64,000 nucleotides of DNA from Pseudaminobacter sp040049255 (GTDB lineage Bacteria; Pseudomonadota; Alphaproteobacteria; Rhizobiales; Rhizobiaceae). Positions 17,687 through 26,592 of the stretch are shown piece after piece. The notes under the pieces are model-generated. The model worked only from the letters and a program-made list of their open reading frames with translations, made no database searches and was not told the origin of the DNA. Position 1 is the stretch's first letter; every line of letters starts with the position of its first letter. Both the position numbers and the translations under genes were made by a program. The DNA lies in assembly GCF_040049255.1 (NCBI RefSeq), contig NZ_JBDZDR010000002.1:806001-870000 (forward strand). Reading direction: 5' to 3'.

Positions 17687-18993
17687 GCGAGCGCTGGGCC
17701 CGCGCCCTTTTGTCGACCTATCGGCTGGCCGGATCGCTCGCCTATCCGGTGATCGGCACCTATGTCACCTGGCGTTCCACCAAGGGCAAGGAAGATCATG
17801 CACGGCGGCGCGAACGCTACGGCCGCCCTGGAAGGCCAAGGCCGGAAGGCCCGCTGATCTGGATGCATGCTGCCAGCGTAGGCGAGACGCTGGCCGTCGT
17901 GCCGCTGATCGAAACCATCCTCAGCTACGGCATCAACGTGGTGCTGACGACCGGCACCGTCACTTCGGCACGGGTGGCTGAAGAGCGGCTCGGCGACCGC
18001 ATCATCCATCAATATGTGCCGCTAGACCTGAAGCCGGCGGTCAGCCGCTTCCTTGACCATTGGCAGCCGGATCTGGCGATCATCGCCGAATCCGAGATCT
18101 GGCCCATGACCATCCTGGAGCTTGGCAAGCGTCGCGTGCCGCAGGTGCTCGTCAACGGCCGCTTGTCGGACCGGTCCTTCGCGTCCTGGCACAAGCGGGC
18201 CTATCTGGCCGAGGCGCTGTTCGAAAACCTTGCCCATGTCGTGGCGCAGTCCGATCTCGACGGCCAGCGCTTCGCCGCACTTGGCGCGCGGCCCGTCACC
18301 GTTTCGGGAAACCTGAAGGTGGACACAGCGCCGCCGCCTGCCGACGAGCGGGAACTTTTTCTACTCCAGCGGCAGATCGGACGGCGGCCGACCTGGGCCG
18401 CGGTCTCCACGCATGACGGCGAGGAGATGGTGGCGGCGGATGTGCACATGCGGCTGCGCTCGCGCCATCCGGGCCTGCTCACCATCATCGTGCCACGGCA
18501 TCCGGATCGCGCTGCCTCGCTCGTGGAAGAGTTCGCCGCCAAGGGGCTGAAGGTGGCGCGGCGCAGCACGGGCGACAGTATCGACTCCGACACCGACATC
18601 CTGTTTGGCGACACGATCGGTGAGATGGGGCTTTTCCTGCGCCTGACGGAGATCGCCTTCGTCGGCCGCTCGCTCACCTCCGAAGGCGGGCAGAATCCGC
18701 TCGAGCCGGCCATGCTCAGGACGGCAGTTCTCGCCGGCCGCAATGTCCAGAATTTCCGCGAGAGCTATCAACGCCTCATCGAGCGCGGCGGCGCCAAGCT
18801 GGTGCGCGACCCCGACATGCTTGCCGGCGCGGTGAATTTCCTCCTGCTCAATGAAAAGGTGCGGCGCAACATGATCGCCGCCGGCATGACCGCCGTCGAC
18901 GAGATGCGCGGCGCCCTGGCCAAGACGCTGAAGGCGCTCGATCCGTTCATCCAGCCGCTGATCGTGAAGTCGCGGCTGAAAGGGACGCAATAG
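17683..18993 (+). CDS. waaA: 3-deoxy-D-manno-octulosonic acid (Kdo) transferase
   Basis: Transfers Kdo from CMP-Kdo to lipid IVA, starting the LPS core. The 436-residue protein has an N-terminal membrane anchor region, then WMHAASVGETLAVVPLI (the acceptor-side motif), the middle VSGNLKVDTAPPP, and the C-terminal VGRSLTSEGGQNPLEPAML that binds the nucleotide sugar. It overlaps the upstream DUF374 gene by four bases and is followed after two bases by lpxK. The order is typical of Rhizobiales. Confidence 0.96.
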   Translation: MSERWARALLSTYRLAGSLAYPVIGTYVTWRSTKGKEDHARRRERYGRPGRPRPEGPLIWMHAASVGETLAVVPLIETILSYGINVVLTTGTVTSARVAEERLGDRIIHQYVPLDLKPAVSRFLDHWQPDLAIIAESEIWPMTILELGKRRVPQVLVNGRLSDRSFASWHKRAYLAEALFENLAHVVAQSDLDGQRFAALGARPVTVSGNLKVDTAPPPADERELFLLQRQIGRRPTWAAVSTHDGEEMVAADVHMRLRSRHPGLLTIIVPRHPDRAASLVEEFAAKGLKVARRSTGDSIDSDTDILFGDTIGEMGLFLRLTEIAFVGRSLTSEGGQNPLEPAMLRTAVLAGRNVQNFRESYQRLIERGGAKLVRDPDMLAGAVNFLLLNEKVRRNMIAAGMTAVDEMRGALAKTLKALDPFIQPLIVKSRLKGTQ

Positions 18994-18995
18994 AG

Positions 18996-20018
18996 GTGGC
19001 GAGCGAGGCGCCTCCGTTCTGGTGGGAGCGGCCAGACTGGCGCGCCTATGCGCTGTGGCCAGCTTCGACGCTCTACGGATTGGTGGCGAGCCGGCGCATG
19101 CTGACCGCCAAGCGCGAGCGGTTCGACCTGCCGGTGCTTTGCGTCGGCAATTTCACAGTCGGAGGTTCAGGCAAGACGCCGGTGGCGATCACGCTCGCCG
19201 GGGAAGCGCGGCGCATGGGGCTCCGGCCCGGCTTCCTGTCGCGTGGCCATGGCGGCAATTTCAGCCAGCCCCATATCGTCAACGCCGCCCACGACAGCGC
19301 CAGGCATGTGGGCGACGAGCCGCTGCTGCTGGCCGAGCATGCGCCCGTGGCGGTAACGGCCAGTCGCGCAGCTGGCGCCAAGCTGCTGTTGGAGCAGGGC
19401 TGCGATTTCCTGATCATGGACGACGGCTTCCAGAGCGCGCACATCCACATCGACTACGCGCTGCTGGTGGTCGATGCCCGCTATGGCATCGGCAACGGCC
19501 ACGTCATTCCCGGTGGGCCGTTGCGTGCTCCGCTGGTGCATCAGCTGCGCTTTGCCGACGCGGTGCTGAAGATGGGCGAGGGTACTGCCGCCGATCACAT
19601 CGTGCGCAAGGCCTCGCGCGCCGGTGCGGCTGTGTTCGAGGCCGTGGCGCGCCCGCGCGACGCGCAGAGTTTTGCAGGGCGGCGTTTCCTCGCCTTTGCC
19701 GGTATCGGGCACCCCGAGAAGTTTTACGACACCGTGGCCCGCGCCGGCGGCACGGTCGCACTCAAGCGCTCCTTCGGCGACCATCACGTCTATGGCAAGG
19801 ACGAACTCGAGGACCTGATGGCCGTGGCCGACGCGCAAGGGCTGGAACTTGTGACGACGGCGAAGGACGCGGCGCGCCTGCGCCACAACGCGCCGAAAGA
19901 CTTCGTGGACCGCCTAAACGTGCTGGAAATCGACGCTGCCTTCGATCTGAAGCACGCTCCTGCGCGCATCATCGGCGACACGCTGGAAGCCTGGCGGCAG
20001 CGGCGCGGTAGAGGCTAG
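18996..20018 (+). CDS. lpxK: Tetraacyldisaccharide 4'-kinase
   Basis: Phosphorylates the 4' position of the tetraacyldisaccharide to give lipid IVA, the WaaA acceptor, at the inner face of the cytoplasmic membrane. The 340-residue protein has the N-terminal membrane-associated helix, the P-loop VGGSGKTP (about residues 56-63), LSRGHGG, and DDGFQSAHIHIDYALLVVDA with the catalytic Asp-Asp. The start is a GTG at 18996, two bases after the waaA stop and overlapped by AGAGG. Being encoded directly after waaA, the two consecutive steps are co-expressed. Confidence 0.95.
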   Translation: MASEAPPFWWERPDWRAYALWPASTLYGLVASRRMLTAKRERFDLPVLCVGNFTVGGSGKTPVAITLAGEARRMGLRPGFLSRGHGGNFSQPHIVNAAHDSARHVGDEPLLLAEHAPVAVTASRAAGAKLLLEQGCDFLIMDDGFQSAHIHIDYALLVVDARYGIGNGHVIPGGPLRAPLVHQLRFADAVLKMGEGTAADHIVRKASRAGAAVFEAVARPRDAQSFAGRRFLAFAGIGHPEKFYDTVARAGGTVALKRSFGDHHVYGKDELEDLMAVADAQGLELVTTAKDAARLRHNAPKDFVDRLNVLEIDAAFDLKHAPARIIGDTLEAWRQRRGRG

Positions 20019-20080
20019 ATCCGGTTGGTAGGGTGGCTGCTATCGTTGCAGGCCTACCCTTGCACCTTCTGGGAAACGCG

Positions 20081-20317
20081 TCAGCCGCGCCGGACCCGCA
20101 GTTCCGGATGCGCCTCGAGCTCCCGCTGCAGCGAGACACTGGGGTTAAGATAGGGCTCCTGGCGCTCCACGCTCCAGTATTTGAGTTCGTCGAGCGGGAT
20201 CGATTCGCCGGTCACGACGCAGCGCACGAAGGAGCCGGGGCTGGTTACCTGGAAATCTCCGTCGAGATAGCGAATGCGGGCTTCCCGGGCGCCGGGACCC
20301 TCGAAACGGTTCATCAT
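20081..20317 (-). CDS. DUF2093 domain protein
   Basis: A 78-residue protein beginning MMNRFEGPGAREARIRYLDG and containing the family core GSFVRCVVTGESIPLDELKYW and SVERQEPYLNP. DUF2093 is a small domain found mostly in alphaproteobacteria, with no assigned function. I placed the start at the first of two adjacent ATGs (20317); an upstream TTG at 20356 would add an unlikely extension. It is convergent with lpxK and lies just downstream of a glycosyltransferase gene on the same strand. Confidence 0.8.
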   Translation of the reverse strand: MMNRFEGPGAREARIRYLDGDFQVTSPGSFVRCVVTGESIPLDELKYWSVERQEPYLNPSVSLQRELEAHPELRVRRG

Positions 20318-20371
20318 GGTCGTGCTCAAGCCTATGTTACCGGAATGTTCCGCCACAAATCGGCCGCGAGG

Positions 20372-21517
20372 TCAAGCGGAAGGCTTCCGGGCCGTATCCG
20401 GCGCGTCAATGTGCGCGGCGCCAGCATGTTCCAGGAAAATGTCTGCGCAGCTTGCCCAACTGTAGGTGAGCGCCTTGGCGCGCGCCTCGTTGCGGGAGAT
20501 GGCCAGAGCCTCCAGGGCTGCCTGCCGCAAGTCCGGCGACAGTGCGCCGCCAAGCCCGTCGCCCAGCACGTCGATCGGGCCGGTCACGGGAAAGGCCGCA
20601 ACCGGCAACCCGCTCGCCAGCGCTTCCAGCAGCACGATGCCGAACGTATCGGTGCGGCTGGGAAAGACGAACACGTCGGCGCTGGCATAGATGTCGGCCA
20701 GCTCTTCGCCGGTTTTCGCGCCGAGGAAGACGGCGTCGGGATAGGCCGTGCGCAGGCGTTTCAGGTCGGGACCATCACCGACGACGACCTTGCTGCCAGG
20801 CAGATCGAGATCCAGAAACGCAGGCAGGTTCTTTTCCACCGCGACGCGGCCGACGGAGAGGAAAATCGGCCGAGGCAGGTCTCCCAGCACCTGCGGCCGG
20901 TCCGGGCGATAGAGGCCGGTATCGACGCCTCGCGTCCATGGCCTGACATTGCGGAAACCGCGCGCCGTGAGCTCGGCCGCAAGCGATGGCGTGGCGACCA
21001 GCGTGCCGTTGCCTGCATTGTGGAAGCGGCTCAGCCAGGCATAGCTCCAGCGTTCGGGGACCGGTGCACGCGCGCTGAGATATTCCGGGAACCGCGTGTG
21101 GTAGCTGGTGGTGAAGGCGAGGCCGTGCCGAAGGCAGAAGCGGCGAGCCAGCATGCCGAGCGGGCCTTCGGTGGCGATGTGCACATGATCGGGTCGCGCC
21201 CGGCGAATATGCTTCGCGACGCGTGCCGGCGTTGCCAGCGCCAGCCGGATTTCGGCATAGAAGGGGAGGGGAAGGTTCCCGAAGTCTTGCGGTGTCAGAA
21301 ACTCGAGGACGCAGCCTTTCGCCTCCAGCTCTTCGGCCAGCCGTTCCAGCGTGCGCACCACGCCGTTGATTTGCGGGTGCCACGCGTCGGTCACGATCAG
21401 AAAGCGCTCTCCGCGCGCCTCGGAAGGCGCAGGGCAATGTTGGGGAAGACTGGCCAATTGATCGACCGTGCCGCTCTGCATGAACCGGCTTTCATCACGC
21501 GCCCATGACAGCTGCAT
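20372..21517 (-). CDS. Glycosyltransferase family 4 protein
   Basis: A 381-residue GT-B glycosyltransferase. The N-terminal half has RFLIVTDAWHPQINGVVRTL, the typical acceptor-side opening of the mannosyl/glucosyl transferases of this subgroup, and TSYHTRFPEY; the C-terminal half has FLSVGRVAVEKN, VVVGDGP and the ExxxxxxxE-type donor motif around DTFGIVLLEALASG. Donor and acceptor cannot be read from the sequence; related enzymes make glycolipids. Two in-frame ATGs, at 21517 and 21481, are both usable. It lies upstream of the DUF2093 gene and next to the lipid A block, which fits envelope glycolipid synthesis, but that is inference. Confidence 0.88.
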   Translation of the reverse strand: MQLSWARDESRFMQSGTVDQLASLPQHCPAPSEARGERFLIVTDAWHPQINGVVRTLERLAEELEAKGCVLEFLTPQDFGNLPLPFYAEIRLALATPARVAKHIRRARPDHVHIATEGPLGMLARRFCLRHGLAFTTSYHTRFPEYLSARAPVPERWSYAWLSRFHNAGNGTLVATPSLAAELTARGFRNVRPWTRGVDTGLYRPDRPQVLGDLPRPIFLSVGRVAVEKNLPAFLDLDLPGSKVVVGDGPDLKRLRTAYPDAVFLGAKTGEELADIYASADVFVFPSRTDTFGIVLLEALASGLPVAAFPVTGPIDVLGDGLGGALSPDLRQAALEALAISRNEARAKALTYSWASCADIFLEHAGAAHIDAPDTARKPSA

Positions 21518-21566
21518 GACAGCCCCGGACGCGGTACGGGCGAAGTTGTTTCCTCCGCTTCGGAGG

Positions 21567-23417
21567 TCAGCGCCGACCGAACAGCCGCTCGATGTCGGCG
21601 AGCTTCAACTCGATATAGGTCGGACGGCCGTGGTTGCAGGTGCCGGAACCGGGCGTGGCCTCCATCTGCCGCAGCAGGGCGTTCATCTCTTCCGGCAGCA
21701 GCCGCCGCCCGGAACGCACCGAGCCGTGGCAGGCCATGGTGGCGGCGATGGCGTCGAGCCGGGCCTTCAGCGTCTCAGTGGTGTCGTTGTCGGCGATTTC
21801 GTCGGCAAGGTCGCGCACCAACTGTGCCACCTCCGTCTCGCCGAGCATTGCCGGCGTCTCGCGCACCGCTATCGCGCCGGGGCCGAAGCGCTCTATGCCG
21901 AGCCCGAACTGGCGCAGCGTCTCGGCATGAGCGGCAAGTCGCGTCGCGTCATCTTCGGGCAGGTCGACGATTTCGGGCAGGAGCAGCATCTGCGAGGGCA
22001 GGGCGCGCGAATGGATCGCGTTCTTCAGCGCCTCGTAGACCAGCCGCTCATGCGCCGCGTGCTGGTCGACGATGATGAGCGAATCTTCCGTCTGTGCGAC
22101 GATATAGTTCTCGTGCACCTGCGCGCGTGCCGCGCCAAGCTGCTTTTGCAGCAGAGCCTGGGGGATCTCCGCCTGGCCGGCGCGGGCATCCACGCTCGCC
22201 CCGGAGGAGCCCGCGTCAAAGCTTGCCTGCGCCATCTCGGCGAATCCGCCCGTTTCCAGCGGACGATACGGTGAGCGGACAGCATCGAAGCCCGCCGTTG
22301 CGGCAGCCCGGAAGCCAGGGTTGAAGCTGCGATGCCCGTTGGCGGGACCCGGGTGGCCGTAGGTGGCAGCGCCGGGCCGGAAGGCGCTCATCATCGCCGA
22401 TGCGCCGGAGGTCGCCGAGCGCAGGCCGGCATTGGCGAGCGCCTCGCGGATGGCGCCGACGATCAGGCCGCGCACCAGCCCGGGGTCGCGGAAGCGCACA
22501 TCGGCCTTGGCCGGATGCACGTTCACGTCCACCGTGGCGGGATCCAGCGCCAGGAACAGCACGGTCACAGCGTGGCGGTCACGCGGCAGCACGTCGGCAT
22601 AGGCGCCGCGAATGGCCGAGGCGATCAGCTTGTCGCGCACTGGCCGGCCGTTGACATAGGCATATTGCTGCAGCGCGTTGGCCCGCGAATAGGACGGGAT
22701 CGAGACATGGCCGGTCAGCTGTACGCCTTCGCGCATGGCGTCGATGGCGATGGAGTTCTGCGGAAATTCCTTGCCCATCACCTGCGCGATGCGGGCAAGG
22801 CGGCCATCCGGCGTGTCGTCGCTTGCGGGAAGCTCCAGCGTGGTGCGGTCTGGACCCGAGAGCGTGAAGCGCACGGCGGGGAAGGCGATGGCGATGCGCT
22901 TGACGACGTCGCCGATGGCGGTTGCCTCGGCGCGTTCGCCCTTCATGAACTTCAGCCGCGCCGGCGTGGCGAAGAATAGGTCGCGCACCTCCACCGAGGT
23001 GCCGCGATTGGCCGCTGCGGGTCGCACCGAAGAGACATTGCCGCCTTCGATGGAAATTTCCGCCGCCGCGTCGGCCTTTTCGGTGCGCGAACGGATGGTG
23101 AGCCGCGAGACGGACCCGATCGACGGCAGCGCCTCGCCGCGGAAACCGAGCGAGCGGATGTCGTGGATGTCGTTCGACAGCTTGGAAGTGCAGTGGCGCG
23201 AGACGGCCATTTCCAGTTCGTCCGGCGGGATGCCGGAGCCGTCGTCGCCAACGCGGATCAGGTTGAGCCCGCCGCCGGCTGTCGCCACCTCGACGCGCGT
23301 CGCGCCTGCGTCGAGCGCATTCTCGACCAGTTCCTTGACCACGCTTGCCGGGCGCTCGATGACCTCGCCGGCCGCGATCTGGTTGATCATCGTTTCAGGG
23401 AGGTGTCGGATCTGCAT
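21567..23417 (-). CDS. mutL: DNA mismatch repair protein MutL
   Basis: Couples mismatch recognition by MutS to strand incision. The 616-residue protein has the GHKL ATPase motifs ENALDAGAT, DDGSGIP and LGFRGEALPSIGSVSRL in the first 110 residues. The C-terminal dimerisation domain carries DQHAAHERLVYE, matching the metal-binding endonuclease motif DQHA(X)2E(X)4E, and the late motif CNHGRPTYIEL. The protein should therefore be a nicking MutL, as in bacteria without MutH. The linker (about residues 330-400) is low-complexity and Ala/Gly/Ser-rich. Confidence 0.97.
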   Translation of the reverse strand: MQIRHLPETMINQIAAGEVIERPASVVKELVENALDAGATRVEVATAGGGLNLIRVGDDGSGIPPDELEMAVSRHCTSKLSNDIHDIRSLGFRGEALPSIGSVSRLTIRSRTEKADAAAEISIEGGNVSSVRPAAANRGTSVEVRDLFFATPARLKFMKGERAEATAIGDVVKRIAIAFPAVRFTLSGPDRTTLELPASDDTPDGRLARIAQVMGKEFPQNSIAIDAMREGVQLTGHVSIPSYSRANALQQYAYVNGRPVRDKLIASAIRGAYADVLPRDRHAVTVLFLALDPATVDVNVHPAKADVRFRDPGLVRGLIVGAIREALANAGLRSATSGASAMMSAFRPGAATYGHPGPANGHRSFNPGFRAAATAGFDAVRSPYRPLETGGFAEMAQASFDAGSSGASVDARAGQAEIPQALLQKQLGAARAQVHENYIVAQTEDSLIIVDQHAAHERLVYEALKNAIHSRALPSQMLLLPEIVDLPEDDATRLAAHAETLRQFGLGIERFGPGAIAVRETPAMLGETEVAQLVRDLADEIADNDTTETLKARLDAIAATMACHGSVRSGRRLLPEEMNALLRQMEATPGSGTCNHGRPTYIELKLADIERLFGRR

Positions 23418-23520
23418 GCGCGCATAATACCCGGATTCGAGGGCTGCGGAAAAGCTATTCAGTTAGGATCAAGTCAGAAGATTGGGTCTCACGGCAGAGA
23501 TGCCTCTGATGGTGTCGACA

Positions 23521-23829
23521 TCAGGCTGCGTATTCGAAATCGGCGAGCGGTTCGATCTTCTCCAGTTCCTTTTCCAAGGATCTGACTTCGGTTTTGATGT
23601 CGTAGGAGGTCTGGAGATTGATCCAGAACTGCGGCGTGGTGTGGAAGAATTTTGCAAGGCGCAAGGCCGTGTCGACGGTAACAGGCGTCGTCTCCTTGAC
23701 CAGCCTTTCAATGCGAGTGCGCGGGACGCCGAGCTTCTTGGCGAGTGCACCCGCGCTCATGTGCAGTTCACGCAAATATTCTTCCCTCAGGATTTCACCG
23801 GGGTGTACCGGCTGAAGCTCCGTCGTCAT
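23521..23829 (-). CDS. higA: HigA-type antitoxin
   Basis: A 102-residue XRE-family antitoxin. It opens with VHPGEILREEYL and contains the HTH SAGALAKKLGVPRTRIERLV (about residues 30-50), followed by DTALRLAKFFHTTPQFWINLQ, the HigA family signature. It should neutralise the toxin encoded just upstream on the same strand and repress the pair's promoter. The toxin-first order and the 51-base gap are typical of higBA. Confidence 0.92.
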   Translation of the reverse strand: MTTELQPVHPGEILREEYLRELHMSAGALAKKLGVPRTRIERLVKETTPVTVDTALRLAKFFHTTPQFWINLQTSYDIKTEVRSLEKELEKIEPLADFEYAA

Positions 23830-23880
23830 TTGAATGGTTCCTTATCCATCAGGCTTGGCGTCTTCGTGCAAAGCCGCCCT

Positions 23881-24165
23881 TCAATGGTAATCGGTGATCT
23901 CCACCCGGTCCGGCCCGGCGTCGGTCCAAATGAAGCATATGCGCCACTGATCATTGATGCGGATCGAATGCTGTCCAGCGCGGTCATTCTTCAGGGCCTC
24001 AAGCCGGTTGCCAGGCGGCGAGCGCAAATCGTTGAGTTCGTGGGCGGCATCCAGCATGGCGAGCTTTCGCTGCGCGGAACGAACCAGGTCGGCCGGAAAT
24101 CCCTTTGGCGGCTTGCCGCCGGTGGCGATCCCTTCGGTCATCTTGTCGTAGAACGAAACGATCAT
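23881..24165 (-). CDS. higB: HigB/RelE-type mRNA interferase toxin
   Basis: A 94-residue protein of the HigB branch of the RelE superfamily, expected to cut mRNA on the ribosome. Family features are the central KLAMLDAAHELNDLRSPPGNRLE, then GQHSIRINDQWRICFIWTDAGPDRVEITDYH, where QWRICF and the terminal histidine belong to the catalytic face. It lies ahead of the antitoxin gene, and a TGTATC/GATACA palindrome sits 15 bases before its start codon. Confidence 0.92.
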   Translation of the reverse strand: MIVSFYDKMTEGIATGGKPPKGFPADLVRSAQRKLAMLDAAHELNDLRSPPGNRLEALKNDRAGQHSIRINDQWRICFIWTDAGPDRVEITDYH

Positions 24166-24180
24166 AGGGTTTCCGCATTA

Positions 24181-24199
24181 TGTATCACACCATGATACA
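24181..24199. promoter_or_regulatory. Probable higBA operator palindrome
   Basis: TGTATC (24181-24186) and GATACA (24194-24199) form a perfect inverted repeat with a seven-base spacer immediately upstream of higB. On the minus strand a TTGACA lies just upstream of it (24217 down to 24212). I cannot fix the -10 box: TATCAT gives a 14-base spacer. A HigA binding site overlapping the promoter is the simplest reading. Confidence 0.6.
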
Positions 24200-24213
24200 G
24201 ATCGTGCGCGGTG

Positions 24214-25624
24214 TCAAATGGACTGAACCCCCATCGCCCGCTCCAGCACCGAAAGCACGCGCGGGTCGAGCGACTGCGCGACGTTGAAGCGAAGGAAGCC
24301 GTTGGCCGATTGCGACAGGCTGAAGGCGTTGCCTGGCGCCAGCACGACATTTTCGGCCAGCGCGCGGCGCGCGATGTCTGCCGCGTCCAGCCCCTCCGGC
24401 AAGCGGCACCACAGGAACATGCCGGCGCGCGGCTCGATCCAGGGCTTCAGCCCCAGCTTCTTCAGTCGGGGGCCGGTCTCGCCCATGGCGCGTGCCAGCC
24501 GCTCGCGAAGCCCGTCGACATGCTTGCGGTAGCTGCCGTCCTTCAGCAGGGCATGCACAAGCTCGGCCGAAAAAGCTCCGCCACCGAAGGAGGTCGCCAG
24601 CTTCAGGTCGATCAGCCCCTCGATCCATTCCGGGCGAGCGGCAATGAAGCCGCAGCGCACCGCCGCCGACAGCGTCTTGGAGAAGCTGCCGATGTGGATG
24701 ACGCGGTCGAGCCCGTCGAAGGCGGCGAGGCGCGGTGCCGGCTCCGGCTCGAAATCGGCGAAGATGTCGTCCTCGATGATGGTGAGGTTGTGCTGCTCGG
24801 CCAGCTTCAGCAGGCGGTGGGCAGTGACCGGCGACAGCGTCGCTCCGGTAGGATTGTGGAGGCCGGAGTTGGTGATGTAGAGCCGCGGCCGGTGCTCGGT
24901 CAGCGTCTGCGCAAAGACATCGAGGTCCGGCCCTGTTGGCGTGTAGGGCACACCGAGCACCTTGGCGCGATGCGCCCGCAGCATGGCGTGAAAGTTGAAA
25001 TCAGGGGTCGTCGACCAGCACCGTGTCGCCAGACTCCAGCAGGAAGCGGCAGAGCAGGTCGATGGCTTGTGTGCTGGATTCCGTCAGCATGATCTGGCGG
25101 GGCTCGGCTTCGATGCCGCGTTCGGCAAGGCGGCGCGACAGAAGCTGGCGCAGTGACCCCAATCCCAAGGATGGCCCGTAGTCGCTGAGGTTGATCTGGT
25201 CCCCCCGCGCCAGGTTTCGCAGCGCCCGCCGGATGGCTTCCTCTGGCATCCATTCCCTTGGCAGCCAGCCGCAACCGGGCTTGAGCATAGCATCGCCCGC
25301 CTCCAGCGATTGCCGCGAGACCCAGAGCGGATCGACTTCGCGGTCGAGACGCGGCCCGATCTCGGCAAGCGAAAGCGGCACCAAATGGCCGGCGACATAG
25401 AAGCCGGCGCCACGTCGAGAGCGGATAACGCCTTCGGCCGCGAGGCGGTCATAGGCTTCCACCACGGTCGATTTGGAAACCTGCATCGCCTCGGCGAAGC
25501 CGCGGATGGAAGGCAGCTTTGCTCCCGGCGCCAGCGTGCGCGCGGCGATGCGCTTGCGAACCGCCTGCATCACCTGCTCCACCAGCGTGCCGGGTTCATC
25601 GCCGAAGCGTTGCTGCAAGGTCAT
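24214..25624 (-). pseudogene. MocR-type GntR/aminotransferase regulator, split by a single frameshift
   Basis: Two adjacent frames together make one MocR-family regulator. The 5' part (25624 to about 25001) has a GntR winged helix, PSIRGFAEAMQVSKSTVVEAYDRL, then the start of the aminotransferase-like domain up to SGDTVLVDDP. The 3' part (24984 to 24214, in the other frame) continues with the PLP domain: YITNSGLHNPTGATLS, IIEDDIFADF and HIGSFSKTLSAAVRCGFI with the PLP lysine. In the run of four Cs (G tract 25004-25007 on the plus strand), removing one base restores DDPDFNFHAMLRAH with no gap. The damage is thus one extra C in a homopolymer: a real recent mutation, a switchable tract, or a sequencing error. 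It is divergent from an EamA transporter that it probably regulates. Confidence 0.85.
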
Positions 25625-25645
25625 CTGTGCTGCTCCCGTAAGCAA

Positions 25646-25674
25646 TACAGTTCGGGAAAACTGTACCTTACTGT
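25646..25674. promoter_or_regulatory. Likely MocR operator between the regulator and transporter genes
   Basis: TACAGTT (25646-25652) and AACTGTA (25659-25665) form a perfect inverted repeat with a six-base spacer. A second ACTGT follows at 25670-25674, ten bases after the first ACTGT (25660-25664), so the site holds both an inverted and a direct repeat on one face of the helix. MocR regulators commonly bind such combinations in the gap between themselves and a divergent target gene. Confidence 0.6.
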
Positions 25675-25728
25675 CTCTGGCTGCACCAGCCGTGAAGATC
25701 GATACCGCCTCTCAAACGGGAGCGTGCC

Positions 25729-26592
25729 ATGGACAAGTCGGCGAGCGGCTGGATCAACGGGTTTCTTGGGGTGCTGATCTTCAGCGGATCACTGCCGGCG
25801 ACGCGCGTGGCGGTGGCGGATTTCGATCCGGTTTTCCTCACCGTCGCTCGCGCCAGTATCGCCGCCCTCGCGGCCTCGGTATTGCTGCTGGCATTCCGTG
25901 AGAAGCTGCCGGCGCGCGGCGATCTCTTTTCCCTTGCCGTGGTGGCCTTGGGCGTCGTCGTCGGCTTCCCGCTGCTGACGGCGCTGGCACTGCAGCAGGT
26001 GACTTCCGCCCACTCGATCGTCTTCATCGGGCTGTTGCCGCTGGCGACCGCCATTTTTGGCGTATTGCGCGGCGGCGAGCGGCCGCGCCCGGCCTTCTGG
26101 CTGTTTTCATGCGTCGGCAGCGTGCTGGTGGCCGGCTTTGCTCTGACGCAAGGCTTTTCAGCATCGCCGAAAGGCGACCTGCTGATGCTGGCGGCAATCG
26201 TCGTTTGCGGGCTCGGCTATGCGGAAGGCGCAAAATTGTCGCGCAGGCTTGGCGGTTGGCAGGTCATCTCTTGGGCCTTGGTGATGTCGCTGCCGGTGAT
26301 GGGGGCGCTGATGCTCTACACCATGCCGGTGTCGTGGGCGGGCATCGGCAGCCCGGCCTGGATCGGTCTTGGCTATGTCTCGCTGTTCAGCATGCTGATA
26401 GGCTTCGTCTTCTGGTATCGGGGCCTGGCGCAGGGCGGCATCGCTGCGGTCGGGCAGTTGCAACTGCTGCAACCCTTCTTCGGGCTCCTGCTTGCGGCAA
26501 CGCTGCTGCAGGAAGCGGTGGGCTGGTCGATGGTCGCGGTCACAGCAGCTGTGGTGATGTGCGTGGCGGGCGCCAGGCGTTTTGCCGCCTGA
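25729..26592 (+). CDS. EamA/DMT-family transporter
   Basis: A 287-residue inner membrane protein with about ten hydrophobic helices in two EamA halves. Recognisable stretches are GFLGVLIFSGSLPATRVAVADF at the N-terminus, ALQQVTSAHSIVFIGLLPL in the middle and QLQLLQPFFGLLLAATLL in the second half. The family exports amino acids and other metabolites. It is divergent from the MocR-type gene, and the intergenic palindrome lies between them, so the transporter is probably controlled by it; with the regulator frameshifted its control may be altered. Confidence 0.88.
   Translation: MDKSASGWINGFLGVLIFSGSLPATRVAVADFDPVFLTVARASIAALAASVLLLAFREKLPARGDLFSLAVVALGVVVGFPLLTALALQQVTSAHSIVFIGLLPLATAIFGVLRGGERPRPAFWLFSCVGSVLVAGFALTQGFSASPKGDLLMLAAIVVCGLGYAEGAKLSRRLGGWQVISWALVMSLPVMGALMLYTMPVSWAGIGSPAWIGLGYVSLFSMLIGFVFWYRGLAQGGIAAVGQLQLLQPFFGLLLAATLLQEAVGWSMVAVTAAVVMCVAGARRFAA

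Noticed and set aside
20033..21508. 491-codon plus-strand frame over the DUF2093 and GT4 genes
   Set aside because: Antisense to two clearly recognisable genes; low-complexity composition.
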